NCBI GenBank assembly: GCA_913777465.1
Contig: CAJYRQ010000078.1
Coordinates: 124,001-188,000, forward strand
Source: an uncultured Chryseobacterium sp.
GTDB taxonomy: Bacteria > Bacteroidota > Bacteroidia > Flavobacteriales > Weeksellaceae
Direction: 5' to 3'
Length of the DNA: 64,000 nucleotides
The notes under the pieces were generated by a model. It was not told the DNA's origin. It saw only the letters and a program-made list of their open reading frames with translations, and did no database searches. This document shows, one piece after another, positions 34,968-43,248 of the stretch. A program made the translations under genes and the position numbers. Positions within the stretch are counted from its first letter, which is position 1; the number at the start of each line of letters is the position of its first letter.

Positions 34968-35932
34968 TGGAAAATCTTGTGAAAGCTGGAATTTTCGGTG
35001 TTTGTGTGGGTGATGCGCTGGGCGTACCGGTGGAGTTCAAAAGCCGGGAACAGCTGAAACGTTCTCCGGTTACTACGATGAGGTCGATGGGGACCCATCA
35101 TCAGCCTGCCGGAACATGGAGTGATGACGGTTCGTTAACCTTATGTCTTGCAGACAGCCTCTGCAAAGGATATAATCTGGAAGACATGGCGCTGAAGTTT
35201 CTGCAATGGTACAATGCGGAGATCTGGACACCTCACGGAAGGGTTTTCGACATCGGAATCGCCACCTCACAAGCCATTCACAGAATAGGCAAGGGAACTT
35301 TCCCTACTTTGTGCGGCGGAAACTCGGAATTCGATAACGGAAACGGCTCGCTAATGAGAATTTTGCCACTGGTTTTTTATATCAAAAATTTTCCGATTGA
35401 AAAACGTTTTGATACAGTGAAAGAGGTTTCCTGCATTACACACGGACACATCCGATCCGTATTGGCCTGCTTTATTTATCTTGAACTGGCTCTGGAACTT
35501 TTGAAAGGAAAAGACAAATGGCAAGCTTACCGGACCATGCAACAAACCGTTCGGGAATTTCTGGATCATCATCCTATTTGTTCGCAGGATGAAATGAATA
35601 AATTCCACCGTATTTTGGAATTGAAAGTAGACGATGATGAAGTGGATCCATTATACACTTTGCAGGAAGATGAAATCAGCTCATCAGGCTATGTCCTGCA
35701 CAGCCTGGAAGCATCCTTATGGTGTTTCCTGAATTCGGAAAACTATTCCGAAGCGGTTTTAAAAGCAGTGAATTTGGGAGAGGATACCGATACCACCGGA
35801 GCGATTACCGGCGGATTAGCAGGTATTTATTATGGTTTTGAAAATATTCCTGGAGAATGGGTAGCGGTGTTGGCGAGAAAGGAGGATATTGAAAACCTTT
35901 GTATTAAATTAGAAAACAAATTAATGAAATAA
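34967..35932 (+). CDS. ADP-ribosylglycohydrolase (DraG/ARH family)
   Basis: A 321-residue intact ARH-fold hydrolase. Mg2+-binding motifs are GDALGVPVEFKSR (about 15-27), TWSDDGSLTLCLADSL (about 47-62), FDNGNGSLMRILPL and GEDTDTTGAITGGLAG (about 273-288). It removes ADP-ribose from arginine or other targets. It is a distant relative of the frameshifted copy at 32539 and may compensate for it. The ATG at 34967 overlaps the sirtuin stop, and kptA follows after 8 bases. Confidence 0.92.
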   Translation: MENLVKAGIFGVCVGDALGVPVEFKSREQLKRSPVTTMRSMGTHHQPAGTWSDDGSLTLCLADSLCKGYNLEDMALKFLQWYNAEIWTPHGRVFDIGIATSQAIHRIGKGTFPTLCGGNSEFDNGNGSLMRILPLVFYIKNFPIEKRFDTVKEVSCITHGHIRSVLACFIYLELALELLKGKDKWQAYRTMQQTVREFLDHHPICSQDEMNKFHRILELKVDDDEVDPLYTLQEDEISSSGYVLHSLEASLWCFLNSENYSEAVLKAVNLGEDTDTTGAITGGLAGIYYGFENIPGEWVAVLARKEDIENLCIKLENKLMK

Positions 35933-35940
35933 CACAAATC

Positions 35941-36483
35941 ATGAACGAACAACATAAAAAGAGAATCAGCAAATTTCTGAGCCTGGTTCTGAGACATAAA
36001 CCTGAGGTAATTAACCTGACACTGGATGAAAACGGTTGGGCAGCGGTGGATGAGCTGATGGAAAAATGCGCAAAGCACGAAAGAAGCTTTACGCTGCAAG
36101 AATTGATGGAAATGGTGGAAACCAACGACAAAAAACGGTTTATTTTCAACGAAGATAATACAAGGATCAGAGCCAATCAGGGGCATTCGATCACTATTGA
36201 TCTGGCTTTACAACCGCAGCAGCCACCGGAATTCCTCTATCACGGGACAGCCGAAGCAAATATCCCTTCGATCTTGGAAAGCGGGATTGAGAAAAGAAGT
36301 CGTCAGCACGTGCATTTAAGCCAGGACAAAGACACTGCCACCAAAGTCGGGATGCGCCACGGAAAGCCGGTGATCTTAACCATAGAAACTGGAAAAATGC
36401 ATGAAGCCGGGATCCCGTTCTATCTTTCCGAAAACAACGTCTGGCTGACGGATTTTGTGGACGCCAAATATATTTTGAAATAA
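35941..36483 (+). CDS. kptA: KptA/Tpt1 RNA 2'-phosphotransferase
   Basis: A 180-residue Tpt1-family enzyme that removes an internal RNA 2'-phosphate by transferring it to NAD+, giving ADP-ribose 1'',2''-cyclic phosphate. The Arg-His-Arg-Arg catalytic set is visible: Arg18-His19 (LRHKP), Arg66 (KKRF) and Arg121 (SRQHVHLS), with family-typical spacing. Some members instead ADP-ribosylate 5'-phosphate ends. Bacterial KptA is usually tied to RNA repair; here the adjacent macrodomains and phosphatase could process its ADP-ribose phosphate product. Confidence 0.93.
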   Translation: MNEQHKKRISKFLSLVLRHKPEVINLTLDENGWAAVDELMEKCAKHERSFTLQELMEMVETNDKKRFIFNEDNTRIRANQGHSITIDLALQPQQPPEFLYHGTAEANIPSILESGIEKRSRQHVHLSQDKDTATKVGMRHGKPVILTIETGKMHEAGIPFYLSENNVWLTDFVDAKYILK

Positions 36484-36812
36484 TGAAAAATAAGTTGGTA
36501 TTCGAATTATACTGCTTAGAGACAGAGCATCTGAATATTGTAATTACGGTTTCAATTGATAGTAAGATTATAATTTACGGTTGTGAACATGGAAGCATAA
36601 TTAAAGAAATTACCGGAGATTTTGATTATGAATATTATTTGGAAATCAATAAAATCAACACTATAAAATTTAAATTATTGAAGAGGCTAACCTCTTTTAA
36701 TGATTTAAAAGAATTCTTTATTAAAAAATTTTCCGGAGAAGACGGTGTCCAAAAAGTCAAAAAATTTTGCTCTCGGAATTTTATCAAGTACGAATTTAAT
36801 GTTTGGAGATAA
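36483..36812 (+). CDS. Small AT-rich orphan protein
   Basis: A 109-residue soluble protein that I do not recognise, rich in Ile, Lys, Phe and Tyr, with a basic C-terminal half (KKFSGEDGVQKVKKFCSR). Its base composition is visibly more AT-rich than its neighbours, suggesting separate acquisition. Its ATG overlaps the kptA stop (TAATG), and the phosphatase gene starts 3 bases after its stop, so it is embedded in the operon. It could be an accessory or immunity-type protein; nothing in the sequence shows which. Confidence 0.65.
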   Translation: MKNKLVFELYCLETEHLNIVITVSIDSKIIIYGCEHGSIIKEITGDFDYEYYLEINKINTIKFKLLKRLTSFNDLKEFFIKKFSGEDGVQKVKKFCSRNFIKYEFNVWR

Positions 36813-36815
36813 AAT

Positions 36816-37550
36816 ATGAAAAGAACATTAGCCATTGGCGATATTCACGGAGGCTTTAAAGCCCTGGAACAGGTTTTAGACAAAGCGGGAGTGACAGAAA
36901 ATGACACCCTAATTTTCCTGGGCGATTATGTCGACGGCTGGAGCGAGTCCTCCCAGGTGATCCGGTTTTTAATTGGACTTTCCGAAAAACAGGAATGTAT
37001 TTTCATCAAAGGCAACCATGATGCCTGGTGCGAAGACTGGCTCTCTTTCGGAAAAAGTGAAGACGTCTGGCTGTTTAACGGTGGAAAAAGTACGGTCGAC
37101 AGCTACTCCGCTTATTCTCTGAACGAACTGGAAGTACACCTGGAATTTTTTCAGCGGATGAAAAATTATTATGTTGATAAAGAAAACCGGCTGTTTATCC
37201 ATGCCGGCTATTCTTCCATGCATGGTCCAGATAAAGAAGTCTATTCCACCAACTACCGCTGGGACCGCACGCTTTGGGAAACCGCTGTAGCGATGGATAA
37301 AAAGTTATCCAAAAACTCCGAACTTTATCCTAAAAGACTGCTTCTGTACAACGAAATTTTTATCGGTCATACGCCGACCTTGCATCTCGGCAGCAAAGAG
37401 CCCGTGAACAAGGCAAATGTCTGGAATCTGGATACCGGAGCGGCCTTTACCGGATCTCTCACGATTATGGATGTCGATACCAAAGCATTCTGGCAGAGCG
37501 ACCCGCTTCCGTCTTTATATCCGGATGAAAAAGGAAGGAATAAGGATTAA
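36816..37550 (+). CDS. PPP-family metallophosphoesterase
   Basis: A 244-residue phosphoesterase of the PPP type, as in bacteriophage-lambda phosphatase and diadenosine tetraphosphatases. Metal-binding motifs are GDIHGG (8-13), GDYVDGW (36-42), KGNHD (63-67), HAGYS and IGHTP. Possible substrates are phosphoproteins, Ap4A or phosphorylated ADP-ribose products of KptA. As the last gene of the block, next to kptA, an RNA-repair or Appr>p-processing role is attractive but unproven. Confidence 0.88.
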   Translation: MKRTLAIGDIHGGFKALEQVLDKAGVTENDTLIFLGDYVDGWSESSQVIRFLIGLSEKQECIFIKGNHDAWCEDWLSFGKSEDVWLFNGGKSTVDSYSAYSLNELEVHLEFFQRMKNYYVDKENRLFIHAGYSSMHGPDKEVYSTNYRWDRTLWETAVAMDKKLSKNSELYPKRLLLYNEIFIGHTPTLHLGSKEPVNKANVWNLDTGAAFTGSLTIMDVDTKAFWQSDPLPSLYPDEKGRNKD

Positions 37551-37650
37551 ATTAAAACCTAAAAACTAGCATCTTTTCACGTTATAATTAAAATGAAATA
37601 TCCAATCATTGTCATTTCATACAACTGATTTTCAGGGCTTAATCGAAATT

Positions 37651-37699
37651 CCCCTCCGTCGGAGGGGTGGCTCCGGCCAAAGCCGGAGACGGGGTGGTC
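37651..37699. repeat. GC-rich double-hairpin intergenic repeat
   Basis: CCCCTCC-gtc-GGAGGGG (37651-37667) is followed by CTCCGGC-caaa-GCCGGAG (37671-37688) and ACGGGGTGGTC. Two adjacent perfect stems in an otherwise AT-rich gap match the REP-like ggaggggtgg...gacggggtggt repeats familiar from Chryseobacterium and relatives. It may also terminate the NAD block. Confidence 0.75.
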
Positions 37700-37768
37700 A
37701 TCCCCATCAAATATCAAAACTTCAAGCCTCCCACCTCCCTCTTCCCGCTCAAATCCCAAAACTTTAAG

Positions 37769-37776
37769 TATTTTTG
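37769..37776 (+). promoter_or_regulatory. -7 promoter element of the M14 peptidase gene
   Basis: TATTTTTG fits TAnnTTTG, 20 bases before the ATG at 37796. Confidence 0.55.
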
Positions 37777-37795
37777 AAGCCTTATACTTCCATCA

Positions 37796-39520
37796 ATGAA
37801 ACTGAACGCGCTTCTATTCCTTTTGGCTTCCTCTCTTTTATTTTCTCAAACCCATTTCAAAACTCCTTTTGAAAAAGGCAACGGCAACCAAACGGTAACC
37901 TATAATGAAATGAATGCCTGGTACCGGGATCTGGCAAAAAATTTCAACACCATTCAATACCTGAAAAAAGGAGAGGACGATAATGGGAAACCGATCTATG
38001 TGGTACTTTATAATCCGTTTCCGGATAAGAAAATAGAAGAACTCAGAAAAAACAAAGCGGTGCTATTCATCAACAACGGGATCCATCCCGGTGAGCCGGA
38101 CGGAATTGATGCCACCATGATGCTGATGCGGGATCTGGCTACCGGGAAAATAAGGAAGCCTCAGAACTTTATCGTAGCGGCTATTTCGGCCTATAACGTC
38201 AGCGGGATGATGAACAGAGGTTCGTTTTCCAGAGCGAACCAGAACGGACCCGAGGCCTACGGTTTCAGGGGAAATGTACGTAATTTTGACCTGAACAGGG
38301 ATTTCATCAAAGCCGATACGAAAAATGCAAGGAGCTTTCAGGAAATTTACCAATGGCTGAAGCCTGATGTATTCATTGATAACCACGTGAGCAACGGAGC
38401 TGATTATCAATATGCTTTTACCTACATTTCAACGTTTAAAGAGCGGTTGGGAAATGTGCTCGGGAATTATTTTTATACGACCTACCAGGCTAAAAACCTG
38501 GAAGATTTAAAGAAAATCGGTTACGAAAGCACACCGTACGTCAATATCCACGGGGATGTTCCGGACATCGGGTTCGCCGCTTTTGAAGATTCGCCTAGGT
38601 ATTCCACCGGGTATGCTTCACTGTTCAATGCCCTGTCGACAATGCCTGAAACCCACATGCTGAAACCTTACGACAAAAGGGTGGACGCTACCTATCAGTA
38701 TATGCTGGTAAATCTGCAGAACCTCGATAAAGAGTATCAGAAGATAAAGCAGCTGAGAACGGAAAACCTGAAGCAGTACCAGGCCGGAAAACCCTATGGC
38801 ATCCGTTGGAAAATCGATTCCACGAAATACACGACCATGGATTTCAAAGGCTACGAAGGTAAATACAAACCGAGCGAAATCTCCGGGAAACCGAGGCTGT
38901 ACTACGACCGGAACAAACCATTTACGAAGAACATAAAGCTGTTTACAACAGCTATCCCGACAGGGTTTATCACCATTCCGAAATATTATGTCATTCCGCA
39001 GGCGCAGTACCGGGTGATCGATGAACTCAGGAGAAACGGGATCCGCATGGCACCAATCAAAAAAGACAGCAGCATGACCGTAGAATCCTATAGAATCAAT
39101 GATTTCAGGACGGCTAAAAATGCTTATGAAGGGCATTATCCGCATTCTGAAACAACGGTTGACCGATCAAATAACAAGATCCTGTTTTCAGCAGGAGATT
39201 ATCTGGTTCCGACCGCTCAGGAAGGCGTAAAATACCTCATCGAGACCCTGGAACCGGAAGCCCTGGATTCGTTCTTCAACTGGAATTTCTTTGACGGGAT
39301 TTTAGCCCAGAAAGAATATTATTCCGCCTATATTTTTGAGGATACGGCGGCTGAACTGCTGAAAAAGGATAAAACTTTAAAGCAGAAATTCGAATCCAAA
39401 AAAGCATCGGACCCAAAGTTTGCGGAAGACGGCACCGCGCAGCTGGGCTGGATCTACCGAAACTCACCGTATTTCGAAGAAAAAACATTCCGTCAGTATC
39501 CGGTATACAGAATATTGTAA
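37796..39520 (+). CDS. Secreted M14-family zinc carboxypeptidase
   Basis: A 574-residue exported peptidase with a signal peptide ending LLFS-QT. The zinc site is HPGEPDG (His/Glu, about 98-104) plus His in DNHVSNG (about 199-205). Substrate-binding Asn/Arg occur in NRGSFSR and FDLNRDF, as in M14 carboxypeptidases. The C-terminal 250 residues form an accessory region without a recognised domain. No T9SS sorting tail is evident. It probably degrades peptides in the periplasm or outside. Confidence 0.9.
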   Translation: MKLNALLFLLASSLLFSQTHFKTPFEKGNGNQTVTYNEMNAWYRDLAKNFNTIQYLKKGEDDNGKPIYVVLYNPFPDKKIEELRKNKAVLFINNGIHPGEPDGIDATMMLMRDLATGKIRKPQNFIVAAISAYNVSGMMNRGSFSRANQNGPEAYGFRGNVRNFDLNRDFIKADTKNARSFQEIYQWLKPDVFIDNHVSNGADYQYAFTYISTFKERLGNVLGNYFYTTYQAKNLEDLKKIGYESTPYVNIHGDVPDIGFAAFEDSPRYSTGYASLFNALSTMPETHMLKPYDKRVDATYQYMLVNLQNLDKEYQKIKQLRTENLKQYQAGKPYGIRWKIDSTKYTTMDFKGYEGKYKPSEISGKPRLYYDRNKPFTKNIKLFTTAIPTGFITIPKYYVIPQAQYRVIDELRRNGIRMAPIKKDSSMTVESYRINDFRTAKNAYEGHYPHSETTVDRSNNKILFSAGDYLVPTAQEGVKYLIETLEPEALDSFFNWNFFDGILAQKEYYSAYIFEDTAAELLKKDKTLKQKFESKKASDPKFAEDGTAQLGWIYRNSPYFEEKTFRQYPVYRIL

Positions 39521-39610
39521 CGACTGATTTTACATCTTGCCGGTGGTAGATTTCAATTTTCAGATCAGAAGCCATGCAGACTGACGTGATCAGATACTAA
39601 CCAAAAGAAA

Positions 39611-39637
39611 TGCCCCTGCCATATAGAAGCGGGGGCA
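39611..39637. terminator. Hairpin between convergent M14 and amylase genes
   Basis: TGCCCCTGC (39611-39619) pairs with GCGGGGGCA (39629-39637), a nine-pair GC-rich stem with one wobble. AAAATTTT follows. Confidence 0.65.
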
Positions 39638-39761
39638 AAAATTTTAGGATTCATTAAGGACAGATAATACAGTTCCTTATATTTCTTACTGTCGCAGCAG
39701 GGCGTATTGCAACGAAATAACCCGCAATATGGAAGAGCTGCTGCTCAGCATTCAGCCATAA

Positions 39762-41240
39762 TCAGGCATCAGATCGTATCCAGATACTTACCGAACAGGC
39801 ATTGACCCTAAAAACCGCTTTTCCGTTTTCATCCGCCATTACCTCATCGTTCCTGTGGCCAAGGAAATCTTTGAATCCAGCGTGGGCATATTCTTCTCCC
39901 ATTTCAATTTCCTTGCTGCCTTCTTCGCTGTTTGAAATAACCGTGACGCATCCCGGATGTTCTTCATTGCCTTTTCTTACCCAGGCGATACAATGAGGGT
40001 CGTCGAAATACCGGACCTGCTCACCGTGGGCAAACTGATGCCTCGCTTTCAGTAAAGCAGGAAGAATTTCAACTTTGGGCATGATGATCTTTACTTCTTC
40101 ACCGTCTTTGGTATCGGTGTATTCCGTTCCGAAAAGATCGGGATAAAAAACACAGGGATAAGCCTCTTCCGAAAGCAGGATGATGGCATAGGCCAATGGC
40201 TTGAACCAGTCTTTTACCGTTGATTCCAGGGCCTGAAGCTGCTGGGTGTCATGGTTTTCTACAAAAGAAACAGAAAACAGGGGCTTTTTCTCCAGGAGGC
40301 TACCCGCTAAGATCTTACTTAGGTCGTACTCACTGCCTTCTTCCGAAGCTTTAAAAAAATTGTAATGCAGCGGTGCATCAAAGCAGGAAATCAGTTCCTC
40401 CATCTTATCGGAGAAGATCCCTATTTTTTCCGCATCATCCTTCCAGAATTCCCCCAGGATATAGCAGTCGGGATGCACTTCTGTTTTGATGTACGTAATC
40501 CATTCTTTCAGGAAATCCGAGGAAAGATGTTTCAGCGCATCAAGCCGGAACCCGTCTACTTGGGTGGTTTCAAAATACCAGCGGATCCAGTTTTTCATTT
40601 CCTGAACGACTTGGGGATTCCGGTATTCTACGTCCGCACCCATCAGATAATCGTAATTTCCCAGCTGATGGCTTACGTCATCCGTCCATTCCGTGCCGGA
40701 TTCATTGTGGATTTTAAAGATCCCGGTGATTTTCTCCCCATTTTTCCGTGCGATGTCTATCCCGCTAAAACATTGGTAGTCCCAGATGAAATCCGAATAT
40801 TTGCCTTTTCTTGCAGGAAAGGTAAACCGGGTGTTCGCAGCAACTTCCATAGGTTCCGAGATCACCTTGTTGCGGTTTTCTTCATCCACCTGGTGCACGG
40901 TAATCAGCTCATCTTCATCGCCGCCCATCCTGTGATTGAGAACAATGTCTGCATATACCGAAATACCGGCTTGATGGGCTTTTTCGATGGCGTTCAGATA
41001 TTCTTCCCTGGTACCGTATCGGGTGGGAATCCCTCCTTTCTGGTCAAACTCGCCAAGGTCATAAGGATCATAAAGATCATATCCACGGCTTTCTTTGCCC
41101 AGGTCACCTTTGGTTGCAGGAGGAAGCCAGGCGGCCGTGAAGCCGAGTTCCTTTAAAAGGGCTGCCCGGTCAGCAAATTCATTCCACAAATCCCCGGGAT
41201 GGTACCAGTGGAAATATTGTATCATAACTCCGTTCATCAT
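39762..41240 (-). CDS. Cytoplasmic alpha-amylase, GH13_5 type
   Basis: A 492-residue alpha-amylase without signal peptide, like E. coli AmyA and Bacillus cytosolic homologues. Conserved regions: DIVLNHR (region I), GFRLDALKH (II, nucleophile Asp), LGEFW (III, acid Glu) and FVENHD (IV). The N terminus MIQYFHWY is typical of the subfamily. It hydrolyses internal alpha-1,4 bonds of glycogen or maltodextrins inside the cell. The SDR gene upstream ends one base before its ATG, so the two are co-transcribed, probably as storage or stress metabolism. Confidence 0.94.
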   Translation of the reverse strand: MMNGVMIQYFHWYHPGDLWNEFADRAALLKELGFTAAWLPPATKGDLGKESRGYDLYDPYDLGEFDQKGGIPTRYGTREEYLNAIEKAHQAGISVYADIVLNHRMGGDEDELITVHQVDEENRNKVISEPMEVAANTRFTFPARKGKYSDFIWDYQCFSGIDIARKNGEKITGIFKIHNESGTEWTDDVSHQLGNYDYLMGADVEYRNPQVVQEMKNWIRWYFETTQVDGFRLDALKHLSSDFLKEWITYIKTEVHPDCYILGEFWKDDAEKIGIFSDKMEELISCFDAPLHYNFFKASEEGSEYDLSKILAGSLLEKKPLFSVSFVENHDTQQLQALESTVKDWFKPLAYAIILLSEEAYPCVFYPDLFGTEYTDTKDGEEVKIIMPKVEILPALLKARHQFAHGEQVRYFDDPHCIAWVRKGNEEHPGCVTVISNSEEGSKEIEMGEEYAHAGFKDFLGHRNDEVMADENGKAVFRVNACSVSIWIRSDA

Positions 41241-41241
41241 G

Positions 41242-41994
41242 CTAGCCGTTTACAATTGATCCTCCGTTCGGATGCAGTACCTGCCCGGTCATCTGTGCAG
41301 CGGCATCACTTGCTAAAAATAAAAAGCACGAGGCAATCTCCTCAGGAGAAGCGTTGCGCTCCAGGGGCGGTTTGCTGTAATCGTCCTCTTCCTCTCCGAA
41401 TGTTTTTTCCGTAAGCGGTGTAGCCACAGGCCCGGGAGCTATGGCATTCACACGGATTCCTTTGGACTTTGCCTGTAAAGCAAGCGATCGGGTAAAGGAA
41501 ACAATGGCTCCTTTCGTTGCCGAATAATCTACCAGCTCCTCGTGCCCCAGATAAGCGACAGCAGATGTCGTATTAATAATCGAACTGCCCTGTTTCAGGT
41601 GGGGAAATACGGCTTTCGTCAGCAGGATCATTCCGATGATGTTGGAATTAAAAGTTTTTCTTACGTTTTCTTCCTCAAGATTCGTAATACTTTCCGTTGG
41701 AAACTGGGTGCCGGCATTGTTGATCAGGATATCGATTCCCCCGAGTTCCGAAACGGTCTTTGCTACCGCCGCTTCACAGAATTCCGTATCGTTGATATCC
41801 CCGTCGAAGCACAAAGCCTTTCTGCCTAAAGCCGTAATTTCATTTTTTGTGGCTTCTGCATCTTCCGTGTCATGATAATGAATAAAGGAAATATGAGCGC
41901 CTTCACTGGCAAAAAGTAAAGCCGTAGCTTTCCCTATGCCCGTGGCGGCTCCGGTAATGAACACATTTTTGTCCTTTAGCTGTAGGTTTTCCAT
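41242..41994 (-). CDS. Short-chain dehydrogenase, stress-type (YhdF/YghA-like)
   Basis: A 250-residue classical SDR with TGAATGIGKATALLF (13-27), NNAGTQ, catalytic Ser/Tyr/Lys in TTSAVA and YSATKGA, and VNAIAPGPVATPL. The tail PEEIASCFLFLASDAAAQMTG and ending GGSIVNG are typical of glucose-1-dehydrogenase-like and YghA-type oxidoreductases, often induced by general stress. It is the first gene of a two-gene unit with the amylase. Confidence 0.88.
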   Translation of the reverse strand: MENLQLKDKNVFITGAATGIGKATALLFASEGAHISFIHYHDTEDAEATKNEITALGRKALCFDGDINDTEFCEAAVAKTVSELGGIDILINNAGTQFPTESITNLEEENVRKTFNSNIIGMILLTKAVFPHLKQGSSIINTTSAVAYLGHEELVDYSATKGAIVSFTRSLALQAKSKGIRVNAIAPGPVATPLTEKTFGEEEDDYSKPPLERNASPEEIASCFLFLASDAAAQMTGQVLHPNGGSIVNG

Positions 41995-42142
41995 AAATAA
42001 TATTTTGTGGTGTTGATGATGGTTTGTTCGTGTTTATTTTATGTAACTATTTCATATTTGAATTATTAGTGATATAATAAAGCGAAAAGCCGAAACAGGA
42101 GATGATTTAAGCAGCATTTCTAATAAACAATTGCTGAAAAGC

Positions 42143-42180
42143 TTCAGGCATCCGGTCTCTCTTCCGGTCTGATCACCTGA
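42143..42180 (+). repeat. Partial dispersed repeat, copy 3
   Basis: CTTCAGGCATCCGGTCTCTC followed by TTCCGGTCTGATCACC resembles the CTTCCGGCATCCGGCTTCCC part of the repeat at 21061-21150. It sits between the convergent ends of the intergenic region after CinA. Confidence 0.45.
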
Positions 42181-42186
42181 CTTATT

Positions 42187-42714
42187 TTAAGATTCTTCTT
42201 CCTCTTCTTTTTCTTCTTTCCGGATCTGCTGGTTTTCTATTTCCACTTTAAGGCATTCCAGCATAAATTCGCTGTAGCAGAGCTGGGCGCTGATGGAATC
42301 TTTCCTGGAATTCAGATCCATTTTCCGGGAAAGTACCACCTCTCCTTTATAAGCAAATGAGAAATAAGCAAACAGTTTGAAATCCGATTCTTCAACTGGG
42401 GTGGCATAGCCCGTAATAGCCATTCCCCAGTCGGTACCGAATGATTTTGCAACATTCAGGGCCATGGTATCCGAAATATTCTGCGAAACACAGTCACAGG
42501 CCTCCGCTTCCTTTTCGTCCACCTGCAGAAATTTCACTTTTTCTTCAAGGGTATAGACGGTGATGCCGCCTTTAAAAATTTTTGAAGCGTCCTTAACCTG
42601 GGAAAAAGAGAACTGTAAAAACCCCGCAGTTACACTTTCTGCGGTAGCCACGGTTTCCTCGGATGCCTGCAGATAGTTTCCGATACATTCTAATAAATCT
42701 TTCTGGAGGTTCAT
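42187..42714 (-). CDS. CinA C-terminal domain protein (PncC-like NMN deamidase)
   Basis: A 175-residue stand-alone CinA_C protein. Motifs: ATAESVTAGFLQFSFS (about 23-38), FKGGITVYTLEEKVKFL and AITGYATP near 100. PncC-type members convert NMN to nicotinate mononucleotide, feeding NAD+ recycling; others are stress-induced with unknown activity. The ATG at 42714 gives the family start. A Glu-rich tail (residues 164-175) is unusual. It stands alone about 5 kb from the NAD block and may be functionally linked. Confidence 0.85.
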   Translation of the reverse strand: MNLQKDLLECIGNYLQASEETVATAESVTAGFLQFSFSQVKDASKIFKGGITVYTLEEKVKFLQVDEKEAEACDCVSQNISDTMALNVAKSFGTDWGMAITGYATPVEESDFKLFAYFSFAYKGEVVLSRKMDLNSRKDSISAQLCYSEFMLECLKVEIENQQIRKEEKEEEEES

Positions 42715-43180
42715 AATTAATATTTTTGGTTGATACGTAAAAATCCGGGAAATACTTTCTATAACATTCTCGGGGTATATGGTCATTAAGTGTTCATCCG
42801 ATTCTCAAAAAGTTCCCGCCGGCAAATAAACTTGGTCTCTGTCATTAATCCGATGAATCGTTTCATCTGAATAAAATTGAAATCCCTATGCTTTAATTTT
42901 TAATAAACATAAAAGATAATGATCGGCCCCCGGATCTTCATTGTGAATCAGCAATAAGGCCCAAATCGCAACCCGGATGATTCCGCCGGTAAAGCTCCGG
43001 TAATCACCGGAAAACAGGCCGCCTGGCCGGTAAGAAAAAATCTTTTTCATATTCATAACGTTTCATTTCTTCCATGACAGATAGGCTGGCGGAAGGTTTT
43101 GTGAATCAGTAACCCGAAATTCGTGATTAATAACGGGAAAAATTATGATTACAATCAAGAAGGCAGATTTACACCGCTTA

Positions 43181-43198
43181 TTGTGATTGTACTCATAA
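43181..43198 (+). promoter_or_regulatory. Crp/Fnr-type site of gene 43249
   Basis: TTGTGA-ttgtac-TCATAA. Its centre lies 29.5 bp upstream of the T of the -7 element TAAATTTG (43219-43226), the class II activator position shared by six other sites in 43-55 kb. A second, weaker site lies 38 bp further upstream (43143-43160). Confidence 0.65.
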
Positions 43199-43218
43199 TA
43201 ATTTCCAATTACGGATTC

Positions 43219-43226
43219 TAAATTTG
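43219..43226 (+). promoter_or_regulatory. -7 promoter element of gene 43249
   Basis: TAAATTTG fits TAnnTTTG; no -33 TTTG is present, consistent with activator dependence. Confidence 0.6.
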
Positions 43227-43248
43227 TAAGCATCACAACGAAAAGATT

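Larger units (their letters stand above)
42787..43248. other. Regulatory intergenic region with two Crp/Fnr-like sites
   Basis: No gene is supported. It holds a hairpin TCCGGT-aatc-ACCGGA near 42997, a TTATGA-N6-TCAAGA site (43143-43160), a TTGTGA-N6-TCATAA site (43181-43198) and the -7 element of the next gene. Confidence 0.6.

Noticed and set aside
40365-41156. 263-residue plus-strand frame inside the amylase gene
   Set aside because: Antisense shadow of a clear GH13 enzyme.
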